DNA from: Kribbella sp. VKM Ac-2569 | Lineage (GTDB): Bacteria; Actinomycetota; Actinomycetes; Propionibacteriales; Kribbellaceae | NCBI RefSeq assembly: GCF_004216905.1 | Contig: NZ_SGXJ01000002.1 | Coordinates: 1,116,001 to 1,180,000, forward strand | Direction: 5' to 3' | Length of the DNA stretch: 64,000 nt | In this document: piece by piece, positions 24,601-33,583 of the stretch | Position numbering within the stretch: position 1 is the first letter of the stretch | How the letters are laid out: each line of letters opens with the position of its first letter | Notes under the pieces: model-generated | The model's database searches: none | Seen by the model: only the letters and a program-made list of their open reading frames with translations | What the model was told of the DNA's origin: nothing | Translations under genes and position numbers: made by a program

Positions 24601-26479
24601 GGCGTTCTTCCTTCCGTACGGTGGGTGCGAGCAGCTTGAGCAGGTCCCTGGCGACGGCGTCGTTCTGCCGGAAGCCGGGACCGTTGAAATGCGGCCGGGA
24701 GAAACCTGACGAGCCGGCCGATCCGGAAACGGACGGCCCGAGCAGAAACAGCGTTTCCTGCGTGGATCCGTCGGAGCGGATCGCGCGGCATCGCGAGTCC
24801 GCCTTGAGCTGACCGCCGCCGAGACTCGTTCCGTCGGCCGCGAACAGCTCGTCCGCCGCCAGCGCACCCGAGTCCAGCAGACCGCGCAGCAACGGATCGG
24901 CGGTCGCGAGTACGTCGGGACGCGGCAACCGCGCCTCGACGAAGGCCCGCGCCCGGATCTCACCCGCCACAGCAGGGCTCGTGGCAACGAACTGATCGTT
25001 GTCCATAGCAACCTCAAGATCCGGACCGGCGAACCGGACAACGCCGGCCCGGTGCAGCGCGAGCAGCTCCTCCAGCCGCCGCGGCGGTGGTCCGCTCGCC
25101 ACGAACGAGAAGAACCCATGCCACTCGGTCTCCACCCGCCGTACCCGGTCTTCGTCCGACAGTTGCCCGTCGGTGATCGCCCGCGACAACACGCTGTAGA
25201 TACTCAGCAGCGCGTTGAACACGGCCAGATCCGCCGAGTACGCCGGATCCGCGCGCCGGAGCAGGTCGTTCTCGATCAGCTCGGTGAGAAACCGCTCGAA
25301 CCCCTCCCGATCCTCGAAGAACCGTCCCGCCAACGGCCGATCCAGCTCGTGCCGAACGAACCGGTCGGCAGCATCCGGGACAGCCGCGTCAACGGCAACC
25401 TCGAACTCCGCATCGAATCCAGGCGACCAGACGTCGAGCGCTTCGGCGAACCGTTCCCACGGCCACCGGGTTCGTTCGGGATGGGCTGTGAACAGCTGCC
25501 GGTAGTGGGCGTAGGCCAGTTCTTTCTCGATTAACGGCGCCACGTCGCAGTCGAAGTCGAGAAGGCCTTCGCCCAACGCCTCCTTCGTCAGGTAGCGCGT
25601 CGGAACCGGCTTCGTTCCCGGGACGGTGTAGCCGAGCTTCGAGTGGTACGGGACGCCGCGGCGTGAACCGACGTACAGGATCGGCTCGTCGCCGGAGGGG
25701 TGGTAGCTGAGGATGCCGTCGCACTCGTCGTACCAGCCGCCGCGGCCCTCGGTGAGCAGCACCATCAGGTCGACGAACGCCTGCCCGAAGCCGCGGACGA
25801 TCACCGGTGCCTGCGGCCACAACCCGTCCAGGTCGACGTCGGCGGTGTACCCCGGCGGGATGTACGTCAGGCCGGCGTCCGCGGCCTGCGCCGCCCACGC
25901 CGATTCCGAGGCCGTGGGCAACCGATCGAGATAGCCGAGCGCGAGCACCACCGCGTCGGCCGCGATCTCCCGTCCGGACCCGAGGATCACCCGCTGGTCC
26001 GCAGTGAGCTCGACGGCTCGCTCCGGATGGGTGACGACGGTCGCGGGGAGAGCGCGGACGACGCGCTCCCACACCCACGCCAGATACTCCGCCTGCACCA
26101 GACGCGGTGGGAAGTCCATCGGGCCGGGCGGTTCGAGCCCGGCCTCCTCGAGGATCACCGCACCCTCACCGGCGACCCAGGTGGCGAGGTCCGGCCCCGG
26201 CACGATCGGCCCGTCGCACTCGACCGACTCGTCGGTGAAGATCGTGACGTCGGACGTCATCGAGTTCATCCACAACAGCCGCGACTGCTCGCGCCGCCAG
26301 ATCCGCCCGCCACCGGCCGGAAACGGATCCACCACGTGGATCTCGACCCGGCGGCCGCCGAGCAACTCATCGGCACTCGCCGCGAACCGTTCCAGCAACC
26401 CGGCGGTCCGCGGCCCACCACCCACGAACACCACCGTCGCCGGCGGCTCCTTCCACGGATGCAGATCGGCCACGGTCAT
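24590..26479 (-). CDS. FAD/NAD(P)-binding protein (NAD_binding_9 type)
   Basis: This 629-residue protein has an N-terminal dinucleotide fold (VVFVGGGPRTAGLLERFAASAD), the VDPFPAGGGRIWR segment and ALGYLDRLPT of the NAD_binding_9 group. The rest is helical with a second FAD-related block at SSGFSRPHFNGPGFRQNDAVARDLLKLL. This family is often annotated hypothetical. It lies between two LLM monooxygenase genes and overlaps both starts, so it likely takes part in oxidising sulfur compounds or in electron supply. No signal peptide is present. The exact reaction is unknown. Confidence 0.85.
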   Translation of the reverse strand: MTVADLHPWKEPPATVVFVGGGPRTAGLLERFAASADELLGGRRVEIHVVDPFPAGGGRIWRREQSRLLWMNSMTSDVTIFTDESVECDGPIVPGPDLATWVAGEGAVILEEAGLEPPGPMDFPPRLVQAEYLAWVWERVVRALPATVVTHPERAVELTADQRVILGSGREIAADAVVLALGYLDRLPTASESAWAAQAADAGLTYIPPGYTADVDLDGLWPQAPVIVRGFGQAFVDLMVLLTEGRGGWYDECDGILSYHPSGDEPILYVGSRRGVPYHSKLGYTVPGTKPVPTRYLTKEALGEGLLDFDCDVAPLIEKELAYAHYRQLFTAHPERTRWPWERFAEALDVWSPGFDAEFEVAVDAAVPDAADRFVRHELDRPLAGRFFEDREGFERFLTELIENDLLRRADPAYSADLAVFNALLSIYSVLSRAITDGQLSDEDRVRRVETEWHGFFSFVASGPPPRRLEELLALHRAGVVRFAGPDLEVAMDNDQFVATSPAVAGEIRARAFVEARLPRPDVLATADPLLRGLLDSGALAADELFAADGTSLGGGQLKADSRCRAIRSDGSTQETLFLLGPSVSGSAGSSGFSRPHFNGPGFRQNDAVARDLLKLLAPTVRKEERHAS

Positions 26480-27792
26480 AACGACAGTCCGAGGTGATCG
26501 CGAAGGGTCGTGCCGGCGTATTCCGAGCGGAAAACGCCGCGTTCGCGGAGCAGGGGGACGACGCGGTCTACGAAGTCGTCGAGGCCGGACGGAGTGAGGT
26601 GCGGAACGAGTACGAAACCGTCGGCCGCGTTTTCCTGGACGTGCCGGTTGACGGCCTCCGCGACCGTGGTGGGTGAACCGACGAACGTCTGCCGGTTCTG
26701 CTGGTTGATGACGGTCTGCCGTAGCGACCAGCCGTGCGCCTCCGCCTGCGCCCGCCACTCGGAAACGATCGGAAACGGATCGTTGTACCCGACCCGCCCC
26801 CGTGTCACCGACGACCCGACGACCGGGTCCTCGGCCGGCAGCGGACCGTCCGGGTCGTACGCCGAGAGATCGCGTCCCCAGAGCAGTTCGGCCAGCACCA
26901 ACGCGGTCGGACCGGAAACCTGCTGCTCCCGGATGTACGCCGCTTTCTCGATCGCGTCGGCGTCCGTGTCCGCGACCACGACCGTCACCGCGGGCATGAT
27001 CTTCAGCGACTCGTCGGTCCGCCCGTACTTCGCCAGCCGCGCCTTCACGTCCTTGTAGAAGGTCTGCCCGCCTTCGAACGTCCCGTGCCGGCTGAAGATC
27101 ACGTCCGCGCTCGAGGCCGCGAACTCGCGTCCCTCATCGCTGTCGCCGGCCTGGATGATCACCGGCCGGCCCTGCGGCGACGGCGGCAGACCGAACCGCC
27201 CGCGGATCGTGAAGTGGGCGCCGTCGTCCGCGAAGGCCCCAGCGCCCTCGCGGGCGAACGCACCCGCCGCCTGGTCGAGGACGAGTTCGTCACCGTTCCA
27301 GGAATCCCAGAGTTTCCGTACGATCCGGAGCGATTCCTGCGCGCGGACGTACCGGTCGCCCTTGTCCAGGTACCCGCCGCGGCGGAAGTTCTCGCCGGTG
27401 AACGCGTCCCAGGACGTCACGACGTTCCAGGCCGCGCGGCCGTTGGAGACGTGGTCGAGGGTCGAGAGCCGTTTCGCCAGTTCGTACGGCTCGTTGAAGG
27501 TCGAGTTGACGGTCGCGGCCAGGCCGAGGTGCGTCGTGACCGAGGCGAGCGCGCTGAGCACGGTCAGCGACTCTGGCCGGCCGACGACGTCCAGGTCGTG
27601 GATCCTCCCCTTCACCTCGCGCAGCCGCAGCCCCTCGGCCAGGAAGAAGAAGTCGAACGTCCCGCGTTCCGCGGTTTCCGCAAGTTGCCGGAACGATCCG
27701 AAATCGATCTGCGACCCGGCCACGGGGTCCGACCAGATGGTCGTGTTGTTCACGCCCGGAAAATGCGCGGCAAGATGGATCTGCTTGGTCAT
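26476..27792 (-). CDS. NtaA/DszA-type LLM flavin-dependent monooxygenase
   Basis: This 438-residue protein is of the long NtaA/SnaA/DszA branch of LLM enzymes (TKQIHLAAHFPGVNNTTIWSDP, NVVTSWDAFTGENFRRGG, GRFGLPPSPQGRPVIIQAGDSDEGREFAA, then SRHGTFEGGQTFYKDVKARL). Relatives cleave C-N or C-S bonds, including sulfone desulfurisation by DszA, with FMNH2 from a separate reductase. Gene ends overlap both neighbours as ATGA. The length is usual. The operon context favours a sulfur compound over a chelator such as NTA. Confidence 0.92.
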   Translation of the reverse strand: MTKQIHLAAHFPGVNNTTIWSDPVAGSQIDFGSFRQLAETAERGTFDFFFLAEGLRLREVKGRIHDLDVVGRPESLTVLSALASVTTHLGLAATVNSTFNEPYELAKRLSTLDHVSNGRAAWNVVTSWDAFTGENFRRGGYLDKGDRYVRAQESLRIVRKLWDSWNGDELVLDQAAGAFAREGAGAFADDGAHFTIRGRFGLPPSPQGRPVIIQAGDSDEGREFAASSADVIFSRHGTFEGGQTFYKDVKARLAKYGRTDESLKIMPAVTVVVADTDADAIEKAAYIREQQVSGPTALVLAELLWGRDLSAYDPDGPLPAEDPVVGSSVTRGRVGYNDPFPIVSEWRAQAEAHGWSLRQTVINQQNRQTFVGSPTTVAEAVNRHVQENAADGFVLVPHLTPSGLDDFVDRVVPLLRERGVFRSEYAGTTLRDHLGLSL

Positions 27793-28868
27793 CGCACACT
27801 CCTCGCGTACCTGTTCTGCGGCCGCCGCAACCCGAGCCGCCCGCGCAAACTCCCGCCCTGCTCCCCGGACCCGACCAAGCCGCGTTCCCGCAGCACCGGC
27901 AGCAACTGCTCCGCGATCACCGGCACGTCGAGCTCGAGCGACGCCGGCCGAAGCTGTACGCCGTCAACGCCCGCCGCGGCCCATCCCTCGATCAACGAGG
28001 CGAGCCGCTCGACACCGTCGACGTGCGGCCGCACCTCGGCGGACACGAGCACCAGCGGCCCGACCACCTGGTCCGACGTCAAAGTCACACTCCGATCGGC
28101 GAGCGTCACACTGCGACCAGCGTTTTCCCGCAGCTCCCGCACCCGGGTCGACAGGTCGCCGGAATCCGGCAGAAACACCAGTTCCGCGTCAGCGGCTGCG
28201 TCCAACGCCTCCGGGCTGGTGACCCGGATCGCGGTGATCGGGTGCCCCTGCGGCGGCCGCGGGACGATCGACGGACCTTTGACACTGAACGTCGGTGTTT
28301 CGAAGTCGACGTAGTGCAGCTTCTCCCGATCGACGAACCGCCCGGTGGCAGCGTCGCGGATGACCGCGTCGTCCTCCCACGAGTCCCACAGGCGACGCCC
28401 GGCGTCGACGACGTACCGCGCCTCGCGCCACGTCTCGGCGGCCGCAGCCGGCTCGCGCCGCCCGATCACCGCAGCCGCTTCGGCCGATGTCGAGACGTCC
28501 GCGATCCATCCGGCCCGGCCACCCGAGATGTGGTCGAGCGTCGCGACCGACGCCTGCACGTGGAACGGTTCCGTGTGCGTGACAGTGATCGTCGGCAGCA
28601 ACCCGATCCGTTGCGTCACCGGCGCGACCCGCGCAGCCAGCCCGAGTGCATCCAGCCGGACACTCACCTGATCGAGTACGTCGTCCGGCGCCTCGAGCGC
28701 GTCCGCGAACGTCACGAGGTCAACACCCGCAGCCTCCGCCCGCTGCGCCGCGCGTACGGCGAGCTCACCGGTCAGAATCGCCCGCGGATCAACCTCCGGA
28801 GCACGCCACGCCCCAGGATCCCCGCCCGCCCCGTCGATCTCGATCGCCGTGATCAACCCCCGGCTCAT
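27789..28868 (-). CDS. LLM class flavin-dependent oxidoreductase
   Basis: This 359-residue LLM protein has VDLVTFADALEAPDD, TQRIGLLPTITVTHTEPFHVQASVATLDHISGGRAGWIADVST, and a C-terminal VIAEQLLPVLRERGLVGS. It is a more diverged member with a typical NtaA-like flavin site and slightly short C-terminal insert. Its ATG overlaps the stop of the SsuE-GNAT gene and its stop overlaps the NtaA-type gene. Together with the neighbouring LLM proteins it gives the operon four paralogous monooxygenases, likely for different sulfonates, sulfones or thioethers. Confidence 0.88.
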   Translation of the reverse strand: MSRGLITAIEIDGAGGDPGAWRAPEVDPRAILTGELAVRAAQRAEAAGVDLVTFADALEAPDDVLDQVSVRLDALGLAARVAPVTQRIGLLPTITVTHTEPFHVQASVATLDHISGGRAGWIADVSTSAEAAAVIGRREPAAAAETWREARYVVDAGRRLWDSWEDDAVIRDAATGRFVDREKLHYVDFETPTFSVKGPSIVPRPPQGHPITAIRVTSPEALDAAADAELVFLPDSGDLSTRVRELRENAGRSVTLADRSVTLTSDQVVGPLVLVSAEVRPHVDGVERLASLIEGWAAAGVDGVQLRPASLELDVPVIAEQLLPVLRERGLVGSGEQGGSLRGRLGLRRPQNRYARSVR

Positions 28869-29920
28869 GACGCCACCTTCAACGCGACCGGGAGGTCCTT
28901 CCTGAACGGCAGCGGACCGATCGACTCGGGATCGGCCTCGGTGTCGAACTGCGGCTCGAACCCGACCGCCAGATACAATCCAGCCGCCTCGGGCTGCCGC
29001 GGACCGGTTGTCAGATACAACCGCCGATACCCGAGATCGAGCGCCGCCGCCTCCAGTTCGGCGAGCACGCGACGCCCCAACCCCTGCCGGCGATGCAGAT
29101 GCGACGTCCACATCCGCTTCACCTCGGCGGTCTCGTCGTCGTACCGACGGATCGCGCCGCCGGCAACCGTCTGGCCGCCGTGCCGCAGCAGCACGAACGC
29201 GCCGCCCCGCTCGACGTGAAAGTCCGACGGCGGTACTTCGGTCAACTGCGTGTTCTCGTTCGTACGCCCGTACCGCGTGCTGTACTCGACGACCAGATCC
29301 GCCAGCAACGGCGCCGCCTCGGGATCCTCCGGCCGCGCCCGGATCGCCTCCACCGCAGCGATCTGCACCGGCGTACTCTCCACTGGCTGTTCGCCCTCGA
29401 CGGTCGCGAGGAACGCCTCCGTCACCTGATACAGCGGGACCGATGCCACCGGATCGAGCAGCAGCCCGCCGCCGTCGTACAGCTGGACGTGCGAGGACAG
29501 GACGAACCACCCCTGCCCGATCGCGCCCGCGCCGAGGCTGGTGAGCACCGGCCGGAGGGCGTAGTCGATCACCAGCACATGCGCCGGCGTACCACCCGTT
29601 GCCAGCGGCAACACTGTCTTGCCCTTCAACGCGTACTGCGGCAACAGGTCGAGAAACACCTTCAGCAAACCGGAGTACGCCGCCTTGTAGACCGGGGTCG
29701 TGACCACGACCGCATCCGCGTTCTCGAGCACTGCGGCCGCTGCGGAAATCGCTGGATCGTCGGCCTGACCGCGCAGCAACGGCTCGGCCGGAAGATCGCG
29801 CAACACGATCGGTGTGACGGTGTGGCCGTGGCTGATCAGGCGCTTGGTGACATAGTCGAGAACCGCGTCGGTCCGCGACGGGACCGAGGGGCTGCTGGAG
29901 ATCGTTGCAATGGTCGCCAT
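28865..29920 (-). CDS. SsuE-type NADPH:FMN reductase fused to GNAT acetyltransferase
   Basis: This 351-residue protein joins two domains. Residues 1-180 are a flavodoxin-fold FMN reductase like SsuE (ISSSPSVPSRTDAVLDYV, PVYKAAYSGLLKVFLDLLPQYAL, VLPLATGG and IDYALRPVLTSLGA). Residues about 205-345 are a GNAT N-acetyltransferase (VKRMWTSHLHRRQGLGRRVL with the acetyl-CoA site, then LYLTTGP and GLYLAVGFEP). The reductase supplies FMNH2 to the LLM monooxygenases; the GNAT may acetylate a thiol amine such as cysteine or a toxic intermediate. ATG 29920 has AGGAG 6 bases upstream. The fusion is the clearest oddity of the operon; no frame change is needed to read it. Confidence 0.9.
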   Translation of the reverse strand: MATIATISSSPSVPSRTDAVLDYVTKRLISHGHTVTPIVLRDLPAEPLLRGQADDPAISAAAAVLENADAVVVTTPVYKAAYSGLLKVFLDLLPQYALKGKTVLPLATGGTPAHVLVIDYALRPVLTSLGAGAIGQGWFVLSSHVQLYDGGGLLLDPVASVPLYQVTEAFLATVEGEQPVESTPVQIAAVEAIRARPEDPEAAPLLADLVVEYSTRYGRTNENTQLTEVPPSDFHVERGGAFVLLRHGGQTVAGGAIRRYDDETAEVKRMWTSHLHRRQGLGRRVLAELEAAALDLGYRRLYLTTGPRQPEAAGLYLAVGFEPQFDTEADPESIGPLPFRKDLPVALKVAS

Positions 29921-29929
29921 TGAGTTCTC

Positions 29930-30886
29930 CTATTTCTTCGGCAGACCGGGCGGGTTGATCAAGGACTTCGGGACGGCCTCGCCCTGCAGGCCCCACTTGG
30001 CCAGCACCTTCGCATAGCTGCCGTCGACGATCGCCGCGTTCAGTGCGTCCGCGAGCGGCTTGACGAGACCGTTGTCCTTCTTGGTCGTGATCCCGACCAG
30101 GCCCTGCACGGGATAGCTGGACGAGACGGTGCCGACGATCTCGGTCTTGTGCTGAGTCGCGACGTGGTACGACGCGTTCGGGTTCGGGCCGAGGTACAGG
30201 TCGATCCGGCCGGACTGCAGCGCGAGGTAGGTGTCCGCGGCCTGCTGGTAGTACTTGAGGTTCGCGGGTTTCCGCCCGGCCGCGACGTTCTGCTTGTTCC
30301 AGTCGACCAGGATCGCTTCCTGCAACGTTCCGGAACCGACCGCGACGTTCTTTCCGGAAAGGTCCGCCGGGCCGGTGACCTTCAGCCCCGATCCCAGCTT
30401 CGCCTCGAACGCGTGCAGCCCGAGCCGGTACGTCGCGAAGTCGTACTTCTCCTTGCGCAGTTCGGAAACTCCGATGTTCGAGATTCCGACCTGGTATTTC
30501 CCGGAGTCCAGCCCGAGGAACAGGTTCTCCCAGCTCGTCGTTTCGATCTCGGCCTGCAGCCCGAGCACGCTCGCGACCAGGTAGGCGATGTCGATCTCGA
30601 CCCCGATCGGCGTCTTGTTGTCGTCCGCCGTGAACCCGAGCGGCGGCAGACCGCCGCCGGCCGAGCCGTTCCCGATCACCAGCTTCCCGGACTCCCGCAC
30701 CGAGGCCGGCAACTCGGCCGCGATGCTGTCCACCTTCGCCGAGGTGATGTGCTTCTGGTCGGCCGAGGTGTCGAACGCCACCGCCGACGTGTCACCGCTC
30801 TTGGCAGCGGGTTCAGTTTGTGGATCCGCACAAGCAGCCGCCGCCAGCAGAACCATGCCGAGCACCAAGCTCCAACGTTTTCTCAT
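29930..30886 (-). CDS. Amino-acid-type ABC transporter substrate-binding lipoprotein 2
   Basis: This 318-residue family 3 solute-binding protein has a lipoprotein signal (MRKRWSLVLGMVLLAAAACAD; lipobox AAAC). The core shows LPPLGFTADDNKTPIGVEIDIAYLVASVLG and YDFATYRLG, as in polar amino acid binding proteins. It is about the same length as, and plainly paralogous to, the product of 30896-31828; both end in a similar NPPGLP tail. It lies 9 bases downstream of that gene and has its own GAGG site. A sulfur-containing amino acid or sulfonate ligand is likely from context. Confidence 0.92.
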   Translation of the reverse strand: MRKRWSLVLGMVLLAAAACADPQTEPAAKSGDTSAVAFDTSADQKHITSAKVDSIAAELPASVRESGKLVIGNGSAGGGLPPLGFTADDNKTPIGVEIDIAYLVASVLGLQAEIETTSWENLFLGLDSGKYQVGISNIGVSELRKEKYDFATYRLGLHAFEAKLGSGLKVTGPADLSGKNVAVGSGTLQEAILVDWNKQNVAAGRKPANLKYYQQAADTYLALQSGRIDLYLGPNPNASYHVATQHKTEIVGTVSSSYPVQGLVGITTKKDNGLVKPLADALNAAIVDGSYAKVLAKWGLQGEAVPKSLINPPGLPKK

Positions 30887-30895
30887 CAGTTGTCC

Positions 30896-31828
30896 TCAGC
30901 TCGTCAGGGGAAGGCCGGGCGGGTTGATCTCGGACTTGGCGACCGCCTCGGTCGACACGTTCCAGCGGTCCAGAACCTTGGCGTAGCTGCCGTCCGCGAT
31001 CACGCCGTCGATCGCCGCCTGGTAGGCCTTCACCAGGCCGTTGTCCTTCTTCGTGGTGGCCGCAATCAGGCCCTGTAGCGTCGGCCCGGCGCCGGAGAAC
31101 TTGCCGATCGTCTCGGTCTCACCGGACGTCTTCACGTGGTAGGCGATCGACGGGTTCGGACCGAGGTACCCGTCGATCCGGCCGGAACTCAGCGCCAGGT
31201 ACGTGTCGGTGTTCTTCTGGAAGTACTTGATCGTTGCCGCCGGCAACCCGGCCTTGACGTTGGCCTCGTTCCAGTCGACCAGGATCTTCTCCTGATTCGT
31301 CCCCGAGCTGACCGCAATCGTTTTCCCGGCGATGTCCTTGCCACCGGTGACCCGCCAGGTCCCGCCCTTCTTCGCCTCGAACGCGATGTCGTCCTTGCGG
31401 TACGTCGCGAAGTCGTACTTCTGCTTGCGCTTCTCCGTCACGGTGATGTTCGAGAAGCCCACGTCGTACTTGGCCGAGTCGAGGCCGACGAACAGGTTCT
31501 CCCAGCTGGTGACCTGGACCTCAGGCTGTAGCCCGAGCGCCTGGGCGACCAGGTAGGCGATGTCCACCTCCAGCCCGATCGGGGTCTTGTTGTCGTCGGC
31601 GTAGAAGCCGAGCGGCACGCTGCCGCTGCCGAAACCGGCACCGACGACCAACGTGCCGCGGTCCCGGACCTTCGCCGGCAGCAACGCGGCAGCGGCATCG
31701 TTGCGAGTGGTGGTGACACGGTTCTGCTCGGCGGAGGTGTTGACCCCGGTGTCCGAGGCAGCGGTGGCCTGTACACCACAACCGGCCAGCGTGAGCAGCG
31801 CAAGGGAGAGGACAAGAAGTCGTTTCAT
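30896..31828 (-). CDS. Amino-acid-type ABC transporter substrate-binding lipoprotein 1
   Basis: This 310-residue family 3 solute-binding protein carries a lipobox LAGC after a hydrophobic leader (MKRLLVLSLALLTLAGCG). VPLGFYADDNKTPIGLEVDIAYLVAQALG and GYLGPNPSIAYHV match its downstream paralog. ATG 31828 shares one base with the stop of the ATPase gene (TGATG); GTG 31831 is an alternative. The two tandem binding proteins would share a single permease and ATPase and widen the range of ligands. Confidence 0.92.
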   Translation of the reverse strand: MKRLLVLSLALLTLAGCGVQATAASDTGVNTSAEQNRVTTTRNDAAAALLPAKVRDRGTLVVGAGFGSGSVPLGFYADDNKTPIGLEVDIAYLVAQALGLQPEVQVTSWENLFVGLDSAKYDVGFSNITVTEKRKQKYDFATYRKDDIAFEAKKGGTWRVTGGKDIAGKTIAVSSGTNQEKILVDWNEANVKAGLPAATIKYFQKNTDTYLALSSGRIDGYLGPNPSIAYHVKTSGETETIGKFSGAGPTLQGLIAATTKKDNGLVKAYQAAIDGVIADGSYAKVLDRWNVSTEAVAKSEINPPGLPLTS

Positions 31829-32580
31829 CACAGCACCTTCGAGATGAACGCACGGGTGCGCTCGTGGACGGGGTTGTCGAGCACTTCGCGCGGTGGACCG
31901 GACTCGACGATGCGGCCGTCGTCGATGAAGACGACCGTGTCGGCGATCTCCCGGGCGAAGCCGATCTCGTGGGTGACGACGACCATCGTCGAGCCGTCGC
32001 GGGCGAGTTCCTTGATCACGTCGAGGACCTCGCCGACGAGCTCCGGGTCCAGCGCGCTGGTCGGCTCGTCGAACAGCAGGACCTTCGGTTTCAGCGCCAG
32101 CGCGCGAGCGATCGCGACACGTTGCTGCTGACCGCCGGACAGTTGCCGCGGATAGGCGTCCGCCTTCTCGCCGACGCCGACGCGCTCCAGCAGGTCCCGC
32201 GCGAACGGCTCGACCTCGCTGCGCTTGCGGCGCTGCGCCGACACGGGCGCCTCGACGACGTTCTCCAGCGCGGTGAGATGCCCGAACAGGTTGAAGTTCT
32301 GGAACACGAACCCGACCTGCGACCGCTGCCGGAGGATGTCGCGCTCCCGCAGCTCGTGCAGCTTGTCGCCGCGGCGTCTGTACCCGATCAGCTCGCCGTC
32401 GATCCGGATCAGCCCGCGATCCACCTTCTCCAGATGGTTGATCGACCGCAGCAGCGTCGACTTCCCCGATCCGGACGGGCCGAGGATCACGGTAACCGCG
32501 CCGGCCTCGACCTCGAGGTCGATCCCCTTCAGTACTTCGAGCTCGCCGAAGCTCTTGTGCACACCCTTCACGTCGATCAT
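31828..32580 (-). CDS. Amino acid ABC transporter ATP-binding protein
   Basis: This 250-residue ATPase has the Walker A motif GPSGSGKST (near residue 34), Q-loop FQNFNLFGHLT, signature LSGGQQQRVAIARAL, Walker B VLLFDEPTSALD and the switch histidine in VVTHEIGFA. It is of the polar amino acid uptake (GlnQ-like) group, consistent with the permease and family 3 binding proteins. It overlaps the permease gene as ATGA. It works at the inner face of the membrane as a homodimer, powering import. Confidence 0.96.
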   Translation of the reverse strand: MIDVKGVHKSFGELEVLKGIDLEVEAGAVTVILGPSGSGKSTLLRSINHLEKVDRGLIRIDGELIGYRRRGDKLHELRERDILRQRSQVGFVFQNFNLFGHLTALENVVEAPVSAQRRKRSEVEPFARDLLERVGVGEKADAYPRQLSGGQQQRVAIARALALKPKVLLFDEPTSALDPELVGEVLDVIKELARDGSTMVVVTHEIGFAREIADTVVFIDDGRIVESGPPREVLDNPVHERTRAFISKVL

Positions 32581-33470
32581 CGCGTCGTACCTCGCGCGAA
32601 GCGGCGTTCCACGTAGTACTGCACGATCGACAGCAGTGTGGTCAGCACGATGTACCAGACCGTGGCGACCATCAGCAGCGGTACGACGCGGCTGTTCCGG
32701 CCGTAGATCACCTGCACCTGGTAGAAGAGCTCCGGGATCGCCATCACCGAGACGATCGAGGTGCCCTTGAACAGACTGATCACCTCGTTCGCGCCGTTCG
32801 GCAGGATCGAGCGCATCGCCTGCGGCAGCACGATCCGGAAGAACTGCCGCCGTTTCGGAATCCCCAGTGCGGCGGCGGCTTCGGTCTGGCCGGCGTCGAC
32901 GGAAATGATTCCACCGCGGATGATTTCCGCGGCGTACGCCGCCTGATGCAGAGCCAGTCCCAGTACGGCGGCGCCGAGCGGACCGAACAGGTTGTTCGTA
33001 CTGAAGTGCACGAACTCCGGGCCGAACGGGATGCCGAGGCTGAGCTCCTGGTAGAGGTACGCGATGTTGAACCAGAACAGCAGCTGCACGATCAACGGGA
33101 TCGAGCGGAACGCCCAGATGTAGCCCCAGGCAACTACTTGCAGGAACGGGCTGCCGGACAACCGCATCGACGCGAGGACGGCGCCGAGCACGAACCCGAG
33201 CACCGTGCCGTACACCGTCAGCTGCACGGTCACCCAGAGCGCCGAGAAGACGGTCTTGGTGGCGAAGAACTGGAAGAAGGTCGGCCAGTCCCAGCCCGGG
33301 TTGGTGGCCAGTCCGTGCACGAACATCGCGAGCAGGACGAGTACGACGCCGACACCGACCCAGCGCCACGGATGTCGCCGGGCTACGACGGTCAGATCGG
33401 CTTCGAGCGGTACTGCGGTCGCCGGCGGTCCGGTCGTACCGGACGCAGACGTGACTGAAGTGGTGGACAC
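32577..33470 (-). CDS. Amino acid ABC transporter permease
   Basis: This 297-residue membrane protein has a 30-residue Thr/Ala-rich cytoplasmic N-terminus, then about five to six membrane segments, with the HAAT-family loop EAAAALGIPKRRQFFRIVLPQAMRSILP. The GTG start 33470 has AGGGAG about 7 bases upstream. It is the first protein gene of the operon after the leader peptide. As the only permease it would form a homodimer. Confidence 0.94.
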   Translation of the reverse strand: MSTTSVTSASGTTGPPATAVPLEADLTVVARRHPWRWVGVGVVLVLLAMFVHGLATNPGWDWPTFFQFFATKTVFSALWVTVQLTVYGTVLGFVLGAVLASMRLSGSPFLQVVAWGYIWAFRSIPLIVQLLFWFNIAYLYQELSLGIPFGPEFVHFSTNNLFGPLGAAVLGLALHQAAYAAEIIRGGIISVDAGQTEAAAALGIPKRRQFFRIVLPQAMRSILPNGANEVISLFKGTSIVSVMAIPELFYQVQVIYGRNSRVVPLLMVATVWYIVLTTLLSIVQYYVERRFARGTTR

Positions 33471-33538
33471 GATGACACTCCCTGGCGGTGGGCAGGCTTC
33501 GCGGGCCCTGCGACGGCGGAGGGCGGCAGCGGGCAGCA

Positions 33539-33558
33539 GGCGTCCGGAACCGGACGCC
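33539..33558 (-). terminator. Attenuator-like hairpin between leader peptide and permease gene
   Basis: GGCGTCCGG (33539-33547) and CCGGACGCC (33550-33558) form a perfect stem with a very short loop, 26 bases after the leader stop and about 70 bases before the permease start. No long T run follows. It could act as attenuator or block ribosome access. Confidence 0.55.
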
Positions 33559-33583
33559 CTGACAGGACGTGAGGAGACTCAGG

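Noticed and set aside
26734-28314. A 526-codon plus-strand frame and similar antisense frames elsewhere (for example 887-2350 minus and 37126-39045 plus)
   Set aside because: They mirror the codon pattern of well-supported genes on the other strand and have no domain or start signals.
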